Source: Leucaena leucocephala (lineage: Eukaryota > Streptophyta > Magnoliopsida > Fabales > Fabaceae). From it: 64,000 nucleotides of DNA. The first letter of the stretch is position 1. Each line of letters begins with the position of its first letter. The stretch covers positions 26,743,001 through 26,807,000 of the forward strand of contig CM073519.1 in NCBI GenBank assembly GCA_037074615.1, written 5' to 3'. The notes beneath the pieces are model-generated. The model saw only the letters and a program-made list of their open reading frames with translations, was not told the DNA's origin and did not search any database. Below are positions 48,295 to 60,463 of the stretch, piece after piece. Both the position numbers and the translations under genes were made by a program.

Positions 48295-49200
48295 ACAAGA
48301 TCATTTAATTTTAGGTACCTAGACTTTGTTGGGCCCTTTTATGTTAGTTTGTATTACCTTAAGTATATGAGTACCTCTAAGTACCCATTTCAATGTATCG
48401 TAGGGTCCATTCTTCTTTTGATAACAAGAAGCAATAGAGTGACCCTTACTGTTACAATATGAGCATTGAGGAAATATATTTGAAGTATGCACCGGATGTC
48501 TAAAATAATGCAGGTATGATTTGTTTCCTAATATTTTCTTTCCTTTCTCTTTATCCAAGTTAGGATCATATCCTACCCCACATTTATCAAAGACATATCT
48601 CTGATTTCCAAGTAAAATATTTAGCATTTCACTACTTTTAGTTAATTTCTCAAGAGTCTTAGTTAACTCTATTTTTGTTTTCAAATTCTTCACAGTTAGT
48701 ACATTTTGATATGATTTTAGATGTTGTGTTTATCTTTTCTAAACTCAAATTTTCCTTTTAGAGTTTACAAACTATTTTGATAACTTAATGAATTCAGAGT
48801 GTAATTCATTGTAGTCAAAGAGTAATTCATCTTCTAATTCATGTTTTTCTTAAGCAACTAGATAGATGTTTGCATTTTCTTCATTATCACTATCCTCTCT
48901 TTCTAATGAGCTCTCTCCCCATATTGATGAGATGAACACTTTCCTTTTCTAGAATTTTTCTTTCTTCTTCTCTTTGTCTCTTCCAGAAAGTTGAGGACAT
49001 TCTGCCTTGAAATATCTTAGCTTTTTACATTTAACGCAGATGATATGATCTTTTTGTTCTTTTGATGAACAAGCCCCTTTGGTTGGAATCTCCTTGTTGC
49101 TTGATTCTAGTAAATTTTTTTTGAATCTCCATACTATGAGACCCATCTCATCGTCTTTCAGTTCTTTATTGAAGTTTCTATCTTCAGCTTTCAAAGCAAT
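48295..49200 (-). pseudogene. copia gag, zinc-knuckle half (pseudogene)
   Basis: Two CCHC-type knuckles are visible on the minus strand. The first, CVKCKKLRYFKAECP (about 49000-49060), has Tyr where the His ligand should be. The second, CSYCNSKGHSIASC (about 48430-48480), keeps the C-x2-C-x4-H-x4-C spacing. Between them are a KTLEKLTKSSEMLN-like segment and a YDPNLDKEKG-like segment, typical of SIRE-type Gag. The longest uninterrupted frames are 81 and 124 codons. In a live element this part binds the genomic RNA. Confidence 0.85.
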
Positions 49201-49295
49201 CCCTTTTCTACTATTTTATATTTCTTTGATGTGCTTCTTATACTTATGTTTGCTCTTATAGTCTCAGCTAGACTTCCAAGCATATCAGTGACAGA

Positions 49296-51701
49296 TGTCA
49301 TATCCCAATTTTTAGGCTTAGAAGCCCAGTATATAGCCTGAAAAAGGGATGCTACTAGACCCTATTGAGCAGAGGTCTCAGCAAATAGAGAAAATTATGC
49401 TGATCAATTTGATGCAACACAGAGTTTTGATATGAGGTCCCGAAAGATTTATATTTATTTCTGAAGAGAAGGAAAATTAATACAGTATTCTCTAGACCTC
49501 ATAATCAGATGAAATATGGCAGTAAATTCCTACAGTTAATATAAGAATTTCTGAAACTGACAGAGCCCAAAAAGGAGTTCTATAGAATTTACTACAGAAT
49601 TTACAGTGGATTAAAAGACCTGATAAATAGGTTTCAGGGGAATTTCTCAGGAATTGAGCCCATGAAGATAGGGGATCATACAGAGGGTCTAGAATGGCAC
49701 CTTATACCCAATTATATTTTTAGATAAATATGTGGGCCAAGGCTAATAAAGACCGAGAAAAATGAAGAATTACGAAAATGCCACTGAAGGTATGCCACTG
49801 TGTTGTGTCATTAAGTTATAGTCAGACGAAGAGTGTTATGATCATTTGACTAAGGTTAGACAGTCAAGAAAGGGTATCTGGATAGTTGGCCAGGGTCAAG
49901 AGGTACTCTGGTAAGGTATGGAAAGATAAGAGTGCCCCTAGAAGTACTAAAGAAGTATTAAGGGCATTTTGATAATTTACTAAGAATGTTTCTTGGGAAC
50001 TAAGCCACCAGAGTATTTGGGCTTGGTTAGAAACCCAAGATGACAATCCAAGGCCCAAAAACGTAGCCCAAGAGTAATGTGAGCCCAAGAGGCATTAAAA
50101 TATTATTTTGGTGCTTTTTCAATAAAGTAAAGTAACCCAGTCCAAGATAGAACTGGGTAAAGTGATCTGGAATCATGATGGGACATAAATGGGGCCCACA
50201 ATGCGTCACATGTCATGATTACAATAAAATAAGAAAAGCAAAGGACACATGGCATGATTAGAGAAAAAGGAGAAAAAGCAAGAGGACATGTGGCACGATC
50301 TCGGCCGTCCATTCAGGGAAAAGACTCTGGAACTCTCTGGAAAGGCTGAGTCAGCTGGTGAGGTGTCTCAAGGGACCCACCATTGTGCCACATATACCCC
50401 TGAGGTGTCCCTTGAGGTGTCTTGGATGATGTCATTAATGGTGAGTCATCAGGGAGGGTGATGTCATCGTTATGATGAAGGCAAAGCTTCTTGAGGAAGC
50501 AAGCAATCTGAGCCATTCATCGCGAATCAATCTGGACCATTCATTCCACATCCACTCACCTATAAATAGGACACTCCCCCTCACTTCATCCCCATGGATT
50601 TGGCAAGAAAAAGAAGAGAGAAGAGAGAAAGAGAGAAAGGAAGGAAGGAAGAGAAAGAAAGGAGGAGTTCTAGTGGAGCCAGGAGCAGTCTAAAGAGGTT
50701 AGGGACTGGACAAAGCTTAAGAATAAGGTAAGTAAGTTATCTAATCCTTACTCTAATAAAGTAGAGGATTGCTCTTAGTGTTTAGAATAGAGAAATATCT
50801 CTATTAATAAAGTCAGCTATAGCTAGAAAGAAAGTTAGAGGGATGTCAGAGTAAGGATATTACCCCTAGTTGAGCATGAGGTAAGTAGAGCTATACTGGA
50901 TAATAATAAAGATATTATTATGCTATGTATAGGCCCTGACTTATGAAAAGAAGGAACCTTAGAGACAAGGCTAAGAACTGGAAGGAAAGGTTACACGCCA
51001 TGTAGTAAACTTACATACTTGTATGCTTTTACTGCTTGGATGTTTTATGTGATATTTTCTTACCTTGATGATGTGAGGCATATATGATTAAGTAATGGTA
51101 TATTCCTTTTTATACTATGTCCATATGTTATAATTAAATAACATGGAAACATGTATGTTATCATGATGCAAGCATGATCATTAAGTAAACACATAGTAAC
51201 ATCAAGCATATAGTTGCATACATTGTATGGTTACCGTTTGCTACTCAGATTTCCCCATAAATCTCATCCCCTTCCATGTAATCCCAATCCTACAGGTATG
51301 TTTAAAGAGGACTGAAGAATCATAGAGAGGAGCTAGGGATTGGATAGTGCAGAGGTTATGCAAAGATGGGACCAAAGTGCTAGAATCAGGGGAAAACGCA
51401 GAATGAACAGTAAAATTTGGATGTTGACTGACATGGACCTGGTCAAGGAGTGGTCAACAAGTTATTTTTCCTTGAAATAGTATTATGTTAGCTTCTCGTA
51501 GCAATTTGAACCACTTCGTTTTGAATTTTCTAGAATTAGTTATGATTTTTCGAAGTCAGGTCACTCCGCTGGAATTTACACAGTGAACAGTGTTCACTAA
51601 GAGTAAAATTTCAGATTGTATGATTTGACTTCAATGGCCCTAGAAGTGGTTCTAAATGCTATTGAATGGTCCTTAAAATATAATAAAAGGACAATGTTAC
51701 A
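49296..51701 (+). mobile_element. Solo LTR S6, family K, in copia gag
   Basis: The segment starts TGTCATATCC and ends ATGTTACA. It is flanked by acaga (49291-49295) and acata (51702-51706), a 5-bp TSD with one change. It splits copia gag. At 2.4 kb it is the shortest K LTR here. A TATAAATA box lies at 50561-50568, followed by a purine-rich GA tract (50604-50666). The block after 50700 matches the right end of O1 (25046-25892) better than the other K LTRs do, so both belong to one subfamily. No internal domain is present, so it is a solo LTR formed by LTR-LTR recombination. Confidence 0.87.
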
Positions 51702-52355
51702 ACATACTTCATAAATTCTCCTTTAGCTTACTCAATGGCAGTGGCCTTTGGTTCCCATTCTTTCATAAGACCATTGAGAATCTTACGTACTTGATCTCTT
51801 AGGCATATGATTGCCCAAATGTTGTTAGATGATTAATTAAATATTGAAACCTTACTTCTATATCTCAGATGCTCTACCTATCAACCATTCTAAAAAGCTC
51901 AAATTATGTTTTAAGTGTATTGACTTTGCTTTCTTTTATGCCAGAGGTTCCTTCATGAGCTAGTTTAAGTGCTTCCCACATATCCTTGGTCGTTTCTAGA
52001 CTGGATACTTAGAAGTAATCATTCTAACTCAAGGCACATGCTATAATGTTGATTGCCTTGTCATTGAACAGTATCATCTTTTTGTTGTCGTCATTGAATT
52101 CACTTTAGTGCTTTGGGATTTTGACCTTGTCAATAATTTTGGTAGGAATGTAATTCCCACCTTCTATCACATCCCAGAGTCCATACTCAAAAGCTTCGAT
52201 AAAAGTTTTTATCCTCATTTTCCAGAATGTAAAATTTTCTCCGTTGAATCCTATAGGTTTTGTTGTAACGCTTCCTTTTGGTAATACACTATTTCCAAAT
52301 CATGTTACAGATTCAGGATCTCTCTTGAGGTTGTTAAATCTTTTTCAAGAGACCT
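51702..52355 (-). pseudogene. copia gag, N-terminal part (pseudogene)
   Basis: Translation of the minus strand gives a broken reading with the layout of SIRE-type Gag: a WKIR/MKIF-like start, then an AINIIACALS-like block, then a WEALKLAHEGTSGIKESK-like block (the usual form has HEGTS and VKE). Several in-frame stops interrupt it. The segment lies between the primer site and the solo LTR S6, which separates it from the zinc-knuckle half of gag at 48.3-49.2 kb. The normal role is the capsid of the virus-like particle in the cytoplasm; this copy cannot make it. Confidence 0.75.
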
Positions 52356-52368
52356 GCTTTGATAATAA
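52356..52368 (-). other. Degenerate tRNA primer-binding site of the copia element
   Basis: The plus strand reads gctttgataataa, one base from the inner edge of the 5' LTR. It resembles gctctgataccaa, the 3' end of plant initiator tRNA-Met as used by copia elements, with three changes. The position is right; the sequence is eroded, so the call rests mainly on location. Confidence 0.55.
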
Positions 52369-52369
52369 A

Positions 52370-54035
52370 TGTTAGTTTAGGTAAAAGCACCTAAGAGACG
52401 GGTGAATTGGGTGTTTTAGAGATTTTAAATGAAATCTAAACTTCAATGGAAAGAAAAATATATATGCTTGATAAATAAGAATGAATATAAGAAAGATTTC
52501 ACTGAGGGGACATAAATCAATTTAGACTGGTTTAGACAAAACTCTTGTCCTACGTCCAGTCCTCAGACACCTGAGATTTACACTATCTCTAAGATTACAA
52601 AGGGCTCTTGGTGCCTTTAGTATAGTAATTAACTCCCTCAATTACTCCCCTTACTTCCCACAAGGTCACGATACTAACTTAAGAGAACTGATCTCTTAAG
52701 CTAACAGAATGAAAGAAAAGTGTTTACAATCTCTCCTAAATAATAAATATGAAGTTACACACTGAAGCTCAATGAATGTGGAATTGCACAAAATGAAGAA
52801 TAGCTCAGAATCTAATAAACTCAAAAGTTGTATCAGTTTGTTGGTTGTTGTCTTCCTTCAATGACGATTCCTTAAAAAAAATTTACTTTAGTTGTAGCCA
52901 TTAGACTCCTATTTGTAACCGTTGAAGTGAAGGCATGGTTGTTAGCTGACGAGTAGGTAAGCATTTAATTCATTGCCAGATGTAGAAAGTTTTCGTTGTG
53001 TAACTTCATCATTTCAAATTCGTAGCCTCTTCTAAATACACTCAATCAAAAAGGATTAGTTATTTGTTAAGGCCTAAATTTTAGTATATAAACTGTTAAT
53101 AAATAACTTGTTTGAAGGATTGAATTCATAATTAACTTTAGTTGGCTTTTTAGAGAAATGATATGTTGTATTAATCAATTAATGCGTAGTTGGCATGTGA
53201 GATAGAAAAATAGAGCATCACACTAATCAGTTTATTCAAGCATATATAATGTACTATGAGAAATATAGACAAATTATTACTTGAATCTATCATATGAATT
53301 ATGAAATTAATTTGTACTTCAAAACATATATATATTTGAAGTTTATGAAGTTAATCGATTAATATAAATTAATCGAATGATTAGTTGATTAATGTGTCTG
53401 GAAGAATTGAATTGGAAAATATTCAACACAAATTAATCGAACAATTTATATGTTAATATAAATTAATTGATTAACCAATCGATTAATTGGTTTATATTTG
53501 AATCTCACAAAAAATGATGCTTCACTAATTAATCGAATAATTAATAGATTAATATAAATTAATTGATTAACCAATCAATTTATAGTGATAGCTTCGTTCA
53601 AGAGAAAATATGCTTTCAATAGAATAATTTATTAATTAATCGGTTAATTGGCTCATTAACTTACTTCCATAAGGCAATCTCTCGACATTAATCGATTAGC
53701 TAATCGATTAAATTGATTTTCCTTTGTAAATGTACTTGCTGCATTTATATTAATCTATCTTTCAATCAAATAATTGATATTAATCGATTAATTATCAATA
53801 ATCGAATAACTAATCGATTAAATCTATAAACTTATCCTTTTAACTTCATTTGAATAAAAACACATTTCTATTACTCAAAAATCACTTTTCACATCATAAA
53901 TCATCTAAATTATTTTATTTTCTGTTGACATCATCAAAACATATTCAATCTAACAGTCTAGTATCTTTAAATTATTCTTAGTATTACTGAAGACTTTTTG
54001 CTACTTGGCATGATTAAAACATATTTAATCTAACG
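52370..54035 (-). repeat. 5' LTR of the copia element
   Basis: This 1.67-kb LTR matches, in the same orientation, the pieces at 25893-26074 and 29152-30280. On the minus strand it begins with the TGTTAGATT-type end (here with the terminal base changed, + strand aatctaacg) and ends ...CTAACA next to a degenerate primer site. It contains a stretch dense in ATCGATTA motifs (53348-53822). No insertion interrupts it, so it served as the reference for the broken 3' LTR. The flank beyond 54035 starts taact; the partner TSD is outside the window. Confidence 0.87.
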
Positions 54036-54270
54036 TAACTCATTTTCTTTGACATATCATGGCTATAAACACAATTACATTGTGTGTACAACTTATTAGG
54101 GCCATGGCATAACCATTGTACATCAAGTTCCTTAAAACCCCTAACTCTTAACTTATTAGGGCCATGACATAAACATTGTCCAAGGAATTCAAATATAAGC
54201 TTAGATTTATCAAAATCAAACTCCTTCCTTAACTTATGTACAAACCTAAACATACCCTCTTTTTTCTAAA
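54036..54270. other. Unassigned stretch with a 32-bp direct repeat
   Basis: The words aacttattagggccatg and cataa-cattgt occur twice, starting at 54090 and 54150, exactly 60 bp apart. A minus-strand frame (54014-54253) spans both and so repeats LCHGPNKL, but it resembles no family I recognise and runs into the copia LTR. This is the outer flank of the copia element. Confidence 0.5.
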
Positions 54271-55299
54271 AATTCTTATTTAATTTTGATTGTAAGGCTT
54301 CCAATACTTGTTTCTCTGCTTTATCCCAAAAAAAATATCCATTCTAAACTCATTGGAAGCATCAAAATCATGAAATTCTCACATATGAACTGTGATTTAT
54401 ATAGTGGCAGCCAAGAACATAAAACCCTAATTGATTCATACTTGAATTTGCAAGCCAACACTACTTGATTCTAGTTTATTTAATATGGAGAGGAAAATGT
54501 CAAAATCCAAGAGAAATCTTCCTATAACATAATACAAAGATAGAAGGAATAAATTACCTTGAATCTTTACTTGATTTCTCTTGCATTGCTTCTTCTCCTT
54601 GCTTGAATTTCATTTTGACATCACCTCCCTATGGTTCCCTTATGTTCATGCCACATGAAGATAATGGAGGGCTATTTATAGGCAAAAGTCTAAGGACATG
54701 AATGGCTGGGATTGCTTGCAACACTATTAATCTAGTGGTAAAAAATTGCTCTCATTCTTGGCTTAATCTTCAAGCAAAATAAGAGATAATATCACATGAA
54801 AAAATTCTTCTTCCCTTGCATATGATACCATTTGGACATGAGGAGGGTTCCACAACGACAACTCACATGTTCTTGATTTTCTTGGTTTCTTATCTTTTTT
54901 TAATAAAATAATAAAATTTATTTTGACCACATGAAAGTTCCGTGGTTGTTGGGCTTTATTCTTGACACAACTTTGGGCCCTCTTTAGGTCCAAATAAATA
55001 ATTGGCACACATCCTAAGGCATTTTCTATATTGTACCATAAATCACCCTGATTTTTAAGATAAATTCTATAAATCTATTTTAAGGGTCCTGACATTTTTA
55101 AAAATTCATTCCACTGTTAAATGAATTTCTTACAAAGTTTCATAATTTTTTTGAGACCCAAAATTCATTTAATAGTAGAATGAACAGTACCCTATGAAGT
55201 TTGAAAATTCTAGATTTTGTAATTGAACTTGAATGGATGTTTAAGTGGTTATAAATGTTAATGAATGTTTCCTAAGATGTATGAAAGTAAGGTATTACA
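54271..55299. mobile_element. Rearranged K-family LTR fragment S9
   Basis: 54271-55165 matches minus-oriented K LTRs (S1 from 33236; S3 44320-45005), including ggctatttatagg (TATA region about 54670). From about 55170 to 55299 the sequence switches strand and reads as the U5 end in plus orientation, ending taaggtattaca (compare the reverse complement of 39441-39570). The left LTR terminus is missing. An inversion or a fused inverted pair is the simplest reading. Confidence 0.72.
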
Positions 55300-55689
55300 A
55301 AACTCAACAAATTAATACATCAATTCTACCTTGTTTAATTAGCCATGTATTCAGCAATGAGTATTTTAAAGGAAATTGAAAGTGCGCATATTTTGAGATA
55401 AAAATATTAATCAAGAAGTCTAATTTATCAAATGAATTGATAATGCAACAAATCACTAAATACTGTTGGTATACTAGAGTACTGTCTAATTTATTAGATT
55501 CAAGATAATATGTTATCTTTAAATATATAGTACAGTATCAATGCTTTTTACAATGATTTTTATTAAAAATTGCTATTATATATACTTGTAACGACAATTT
55601 TAATAAAATTGTTATATAAAGTCTTCACATCTGGCTAGTAAATGTTAGACTTTTGATAACAGTTTTACTGAAGCCACCACTATAAGACT
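55300..55689. other. AT-rich stretch, nothing recognised
   Basis: No open frame and no match to the other families of the window. A short inverted pair, gataacagt/actgttatc, lies around 55650-55695; it has no matching partner terminus, so it is not called as a transposon. Confidence 0.5.
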
Positions 55690-55881
55690 GTTATCCAGCT
55701 TTTTAGGCTATTTAATAGGAATAGTCTGTCTCAGAGGATATTACAGCTGGTTACTAGGCCCTACTGCATTGTATCTAGCTTGAGAATTATATGCATTTGC
55801 TTAAGGATGAAAGACACTACCATATTTAAGGTTGGGATGATCCCTCCATCCTGGGTAATATGTATTAGCATAAGTGTCATA
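55690..55881 (-). pseudogene. Relic of gypsy-type gag
   Basis: On the minus strand, codons 55881 down to 55804 read YDTYANTYYPGWRDHPNLKY, matching the NPYSNTYNPGWRNHPNF-type block just before or after the zinc knuckle in Athila/Tat-like Gag proteins. A stop follows, then a further stretch rich in Asn, Gln and Pro. Only about 60 codons are recognisable and no LTR was found nearby. It differs from the gag in element T, which lacks this block. Confidence 0.55.
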
Positions 55882-57155
55882 TCTTGGCTACTAATGATTC
55901 CATATTTTTAATGCATTTGAGATATATTTTGATTGGATTTGGAGAGTTATCTAGGTAATTTTAGGATATTATTTTGAATTTATTAGAGAAAACCAATTTT
56001 GGGCATTAATTATGGTATTTCATTATACGTATCATATGTTTTTAAATAAAGATTGATATAGTCTAGTTTAGTACAAATTAGATAATAATAATAAAAGATT
56101 TAGTTCCTACAATTTAAAAAGGAAAAGTCTCAATTTGATTTCATTTTAATTTATTTTATTTCCTTCATTTCCTTTCCATTTCCTATTTCTAATTTTTAAA
56201 AGGAGAGCCAACAAGAAGAAAGGGGCGATCATTCTACTTTTGGTCTTGGAGAGTCAGAAGTTGAGTAGGGATGGAAGGAGCTCTATTTTATCGTCTCCAC
56301 TTTTGTTCTTCTTTCTTCATCTATTATTTGATTCTAATCTTATTTAGGCCATGACAATGTTTGTCCTGTGATTTGCATCTTGGATTGTCATCGTCCGACT
56401 CATCAAAATAGAATAATTGCACACTATTAATGTAGTATAAGGCACAACCCTATTGTTCTTCTCAAATAGCCCTTTCTATTGGAACCCTAGCAGATTGGTG
56501 ACAAAACCATTGAAAATATGAGTGAAAGTAAAATGGGTTTTGGGTTTGATTGATTTTTGATGTAATAAAATAAGAGTGCGGTAAGACAAATGTTTTTGTA
56601 TTTTTTATTAAGATGGAAAATGAGTGCATTGTGAAAGAAATATGTTGAGAAAGACTCTTAATGATGTAAACCTATCTACCCTTGCTCTTAATACGATCTG
56701 GAAATTTTAAAATCACTAAGTCTTAAATAAAACCTTAATAACTCAATTGAGTCCAGAATATTAACATTCCTTAAACTTTATTGATCAAAACTAGGTCAAA
56801 AACTATTAGTGCACTGTTAAAAATCACTTATCATGTAATTAAATCAGATGATGAAAATACCCTCAAATGATCATCTATCAATGACCATAGATTTCAACAA
56901 TCGAATTAGTTAGCAACGATCGTTGATAAAAGCCCAATTATCCAGAAATCAAAACTGAAATTTCATATTAAAATCAATATTCAAATCATCCAAATTCAAT
57001 TACAAAACCTAATCTTAGAATAATCAATCAGTATTCAATCCTTACTCATACAATGAAAACCCTAGATCTAGAAATTCTAAAAGATGAAAAAGGTGAGATT
57101 AAAACAGAAAACTCCCCTATACAGTGTAGTCCATGAGCTCAAGATATGTGATCCA
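55882..57155. other. AT-rich DNA between elements, nothing recognised
   Basis: No frame longer than 60 codons, no LTR ends and no match to other parts of the window were seen. A polypyrimidine stretch lies around 56140-56200. It may be old retroelement interior belonging with the gag relic to its left. It ends at atcca (57151-57155), the left flank of R1. Confidence 0.45.
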
Positions 57156-60100
57156 TGAAACATCCTACTTTTACCACCTCAGAGTACATATTCATAAGCA
57201 TATTTGATTAGTGAAAGCATTACATTAGCCCAAAAATTAAAATTTTAAAACTTACTTATCGGGTACAGTTCATTTAGTGATTTATAGATTTACAGTCCAA
57301 GTTTAAAAATTCATAACTAATTGTAGAAAAATCGTATGAATGTGATCCAAATTTCTAATTGAAGCTCTTTCAAATCTGCCTAAGGGAAAAATATAAATAT
57401 AGACATTTACTTTACCGATTGATATAGTTAAATCGATAATCATTATTGTACATATGGCAAATTCTAGAATTTCCAGATTCTATCTCTTAACTTTGGAAAT
57501 TCATGTATCTTGATATACACATCAAAATGAGGCATATTACATATTCATTTAAAGATATGGATGTTTACTACGTGCTCATAAAATTTTATGGATTAATTCC
57601 TCCACTTGCTAGGTCAAACTGAAGCCCCAACAAAACTACTTCAGGACCTACGTTTTTACCATTTCAGTTTTCTTTCTTTCATTTTCAATAATTGTTCCAG
57701 CATGCATAAACCATCTCTTTTGCCTTTCATGCATTCATATACATCATGGGGTGATGTCCTAATTCTTTTATACATTTTCTTTAGATATAATGGATACTAT
57801 ATAACATTACATAAAAGGCTAACATAAATGCATGGCATCACTTGTCTACTCTTCCTCTTCCATTCCTTAGCTCATGTACCAAACATGATTCCTCCATCGT
57901 GAATAACCTATTATGGTTGGTTATGGGAGGGTGAGATTATAGAGAATCTTAGTAGCAAACATTACCACTTAAATATGCAAGATGGATGCTAATGCATTAT
58001 ATGTAATTTCATTAAACTTTCTTTGATTAGTAACATGCCATCATGCTATATACTTTTGAATAAAAGTGCATGGCCATGGAAAACATGTTATTCGCAATAC
58101 ATTCAACATGATTTATCAAGTCACAACATCATTCAAATATCATATACATGTCAACACATAAGCATACCACATCAAGCACATAAAGAGGTAAGTCCACTAC
58201 CTTGTTCCCTAGCTTTCCAACCATGAAGCCTTTCAGTCATTCACTTCCCAACATCTTCTTGGATGTTTCAAGGTCCTAAACATATTCATATTCATCACAT
58301 GATTCATTAGAACCATAAACTCCATCAATGTTCAAGACTAACCTCGATAAACTCTTTACTAACATAACTTCTCTAGTCTTCACTAATTAACTTGGCCCTT
58401 GAAACAATTGATATCTTGACTTTACCCTACATAATTTCATCTTTTGAGTCCATTTATGAGCTTAGAATCATGAAATTCCAGCTCCTATGCACTGTTCTAT
58501 ACAGAATTGCATAACACCCTATTTTCTTTCAAAAATTCTCATTTTGATTCTAATGCTTCCTATACTTGTTTCCACTTTATCCCACACAACTTTTCATTTT
58601 AAAACCATTGGAAGCATCAAAATCATAAAATTCTAATCACTGTTCATGCGAGTGAACAGTAATAGAGAAGAACTTCAAAAACTACAACTTGGAATTCCAA
58701 TGCTTTCAAGGTTCAAAATCTATCAAATCCTACACAAAATCATCATATAAATTCAATGGAAGCATTAGATAATTGAAATTCCATTTCCTTCCATCATGAA
58801 AAGTGAAAACCAAAATGGTTCAACCATGGCAAAGTTAAGAATATCAACTTGATTCAACAACTAATCAATTAATTAGCTTATTTAAGCTTCAATCATATAA
58901 CTCTAACTTTAATTTCTTCTTTCTCCTTTCATCTAAGGTTTTGGACAGCACAAAAAACTTAGAGAAAACTAAACTTTCTTCCATTAAACCCTAAGTTCAA
59001 GCTCCCAAATCAAAGGAAAATAAGCTAGGATAGATTACTTACCTTTAATCTCTAGCTTGCTTGAACTTTGGACCTTGGTTTCTTCTTTATTTTGGCTTGA
59101 ATTTTCATTTTTCAAGCGGTTACCCAAGGTCACTCCTTCACGATTTGCTTCAGAATTTGTGGGGGTATTTATAGCCAAATTCCATGGAAAATCAATGGCC
59201 AAGATTACTTTGTGCACTATTTGATCTAGTGGCTCGCATATAATCTTGGATTTAACTTTTTTAAAAAAGCTAATTATGACATCATCAATGACATCATCAA
59301 GGGACAACCCATAAGGCATGTGGCACTATTCCAAGGGAAAGAAGCTTATGGAAAAATTATAGTCCAACCTGGTACCGGCTCAGTTCGATCTCCCAAAAAC
59401 CAGATTGTTTTATGATTCTAATTTTTCTAAGATTTATTTCATAATATGCTTTCTGACCTTATATCTAATGTCTAGATTCTTCCTACCATTGACACTCTTG
59501 TACTGGGTCAAAACTTAATTACAGATCCCTTGGTGAATGACTGAAATGCCCTTAGTTCACTATCTTGCACTATATTAATCCTAAGGGCATAATTGTCATT
59601 TTACACCTCTTTACTTCTTATCAGGGCATATACTAACACTGACTAATCACTCCTGTACTTGATTGGACATTTTTACCAATCCAAATGACCAAAATGCCCT
59701 TCGTCTAACTCTTACTCAATGACACAACACAATGGCATACATTCAGTGGCATTTTCGTAATTTTATATTTTTCCTGGTCTTTATTAGCACTGTCCCAGAT
59801 ACTTATCTAAAAATATCAATGGGTCTATAAGCCGACTTTTTGGTCGCTCTACATAATCCACTGCCTTCATAGGCTCAATTCCCGAGAAATCCCCTGAAAC
59901 ATATTTATCGGGTGTTTTAATCCATTTTAAATTACTTAATAAATTTTACAGAACTCCTTTTCAAGCTCTGTCAGTTTTATAAATTCTTATATTCATTATA
60001 GGAATTTACTGCAAATTTTATTTGATTATGAGGTTCAGAGGATACTATATTAATTTCCCTTTCTTCAGAAACTAATATAATTTTTTGAGACCTCATATAA

Positions 60101-60463
60101 AAAATTCTGTGTTGCGTTAAACTGATCAAAATAATTTTCTCTATTTATTGAAAAAATTTGGGACTAATATGATTCTTGGCATTTTTGGGCCTCTTTCGGC
60201 TCAACTTTCTCATAATTACCATTTTGCCCTTGAACTTTTGAAAATTATACTTTAGGCCCTCAACTTTTCATAATTACACTTAATGGCCCAAAGTTTATTT
60301 CTAATTTCATTTTTCACCATAGAACTTTTAAACTTTTCATTTTAGTCCCTCATTTTTATACCTTTGTCTAATCATTATTTTTCCTTTCCATTTATCATCA
60401 CAATCATTTACAAACATCTTTCCTCTATAGTATTCTACAGATAGGGAAAAATTAGGATATGAC
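57156..60463 (-). repeat. 3' (left) LTR of R1
   Basis: Begins tgaaacatcctacttttac (U5 end with changes) and ends ggatatgac. Length is about 3.3 kb. TATAAATA box on the minus strand at 59166-59173. It shares with A the block around cttaaatatgcaagatggatgctaat (57966) and the actgttcatgcgagtgaacagt hairpin (58637-58660). The right boundary is uncertain by one or two bases. Confidence 0.85.

Larger units (their letters stand above)
25893..54035 (-). mobile_element. Decayed Ty1/copia (SIRE/Maximus-type) retrotransposon, host of the nest
   Basis: Read on the minus strand the pieces come in copia order: 5' LTR (52370-54035), primer site, gag (51702-52355 and 48300-49200), protease (48081-48287), GAG-pre-integrase and integrase (45695-46300, 39200-39440), reverse transcriptase (38320-38640, 31190-31868), RNase H (30824-31184), polypurine tract (30281-30295), 3' LTR (ends 30280). 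The gag and protease motifs resemble the SIRE/Maximus lineage. Six independent insertions split it, and every coding piece carries stops or frameshifts, so it is dead. The first part of the 3' LTR, about 240 bp by comparison with the 5' LTR, lies beyond the left edge of the window because O1 was inserted there. Order and identity are secure; the lineage name is inferred from motif resemblance. Confidence 0.9.

Noticed and set aside
54014..54253. Frame with a repeated LCHGPNKL block as a tandem-repeat protein
   Set aside because: It runs into the copia LTR and is explained by a 32-bp direct repeat; no family resemblance.
55500..55700. Inverted words (gataacagt...actgttatc) and cactataag as a CACTA DNA transposon end
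   Set aside because: No matching terminus, no subterminal repeat array and no 3-bp duplication could be found.
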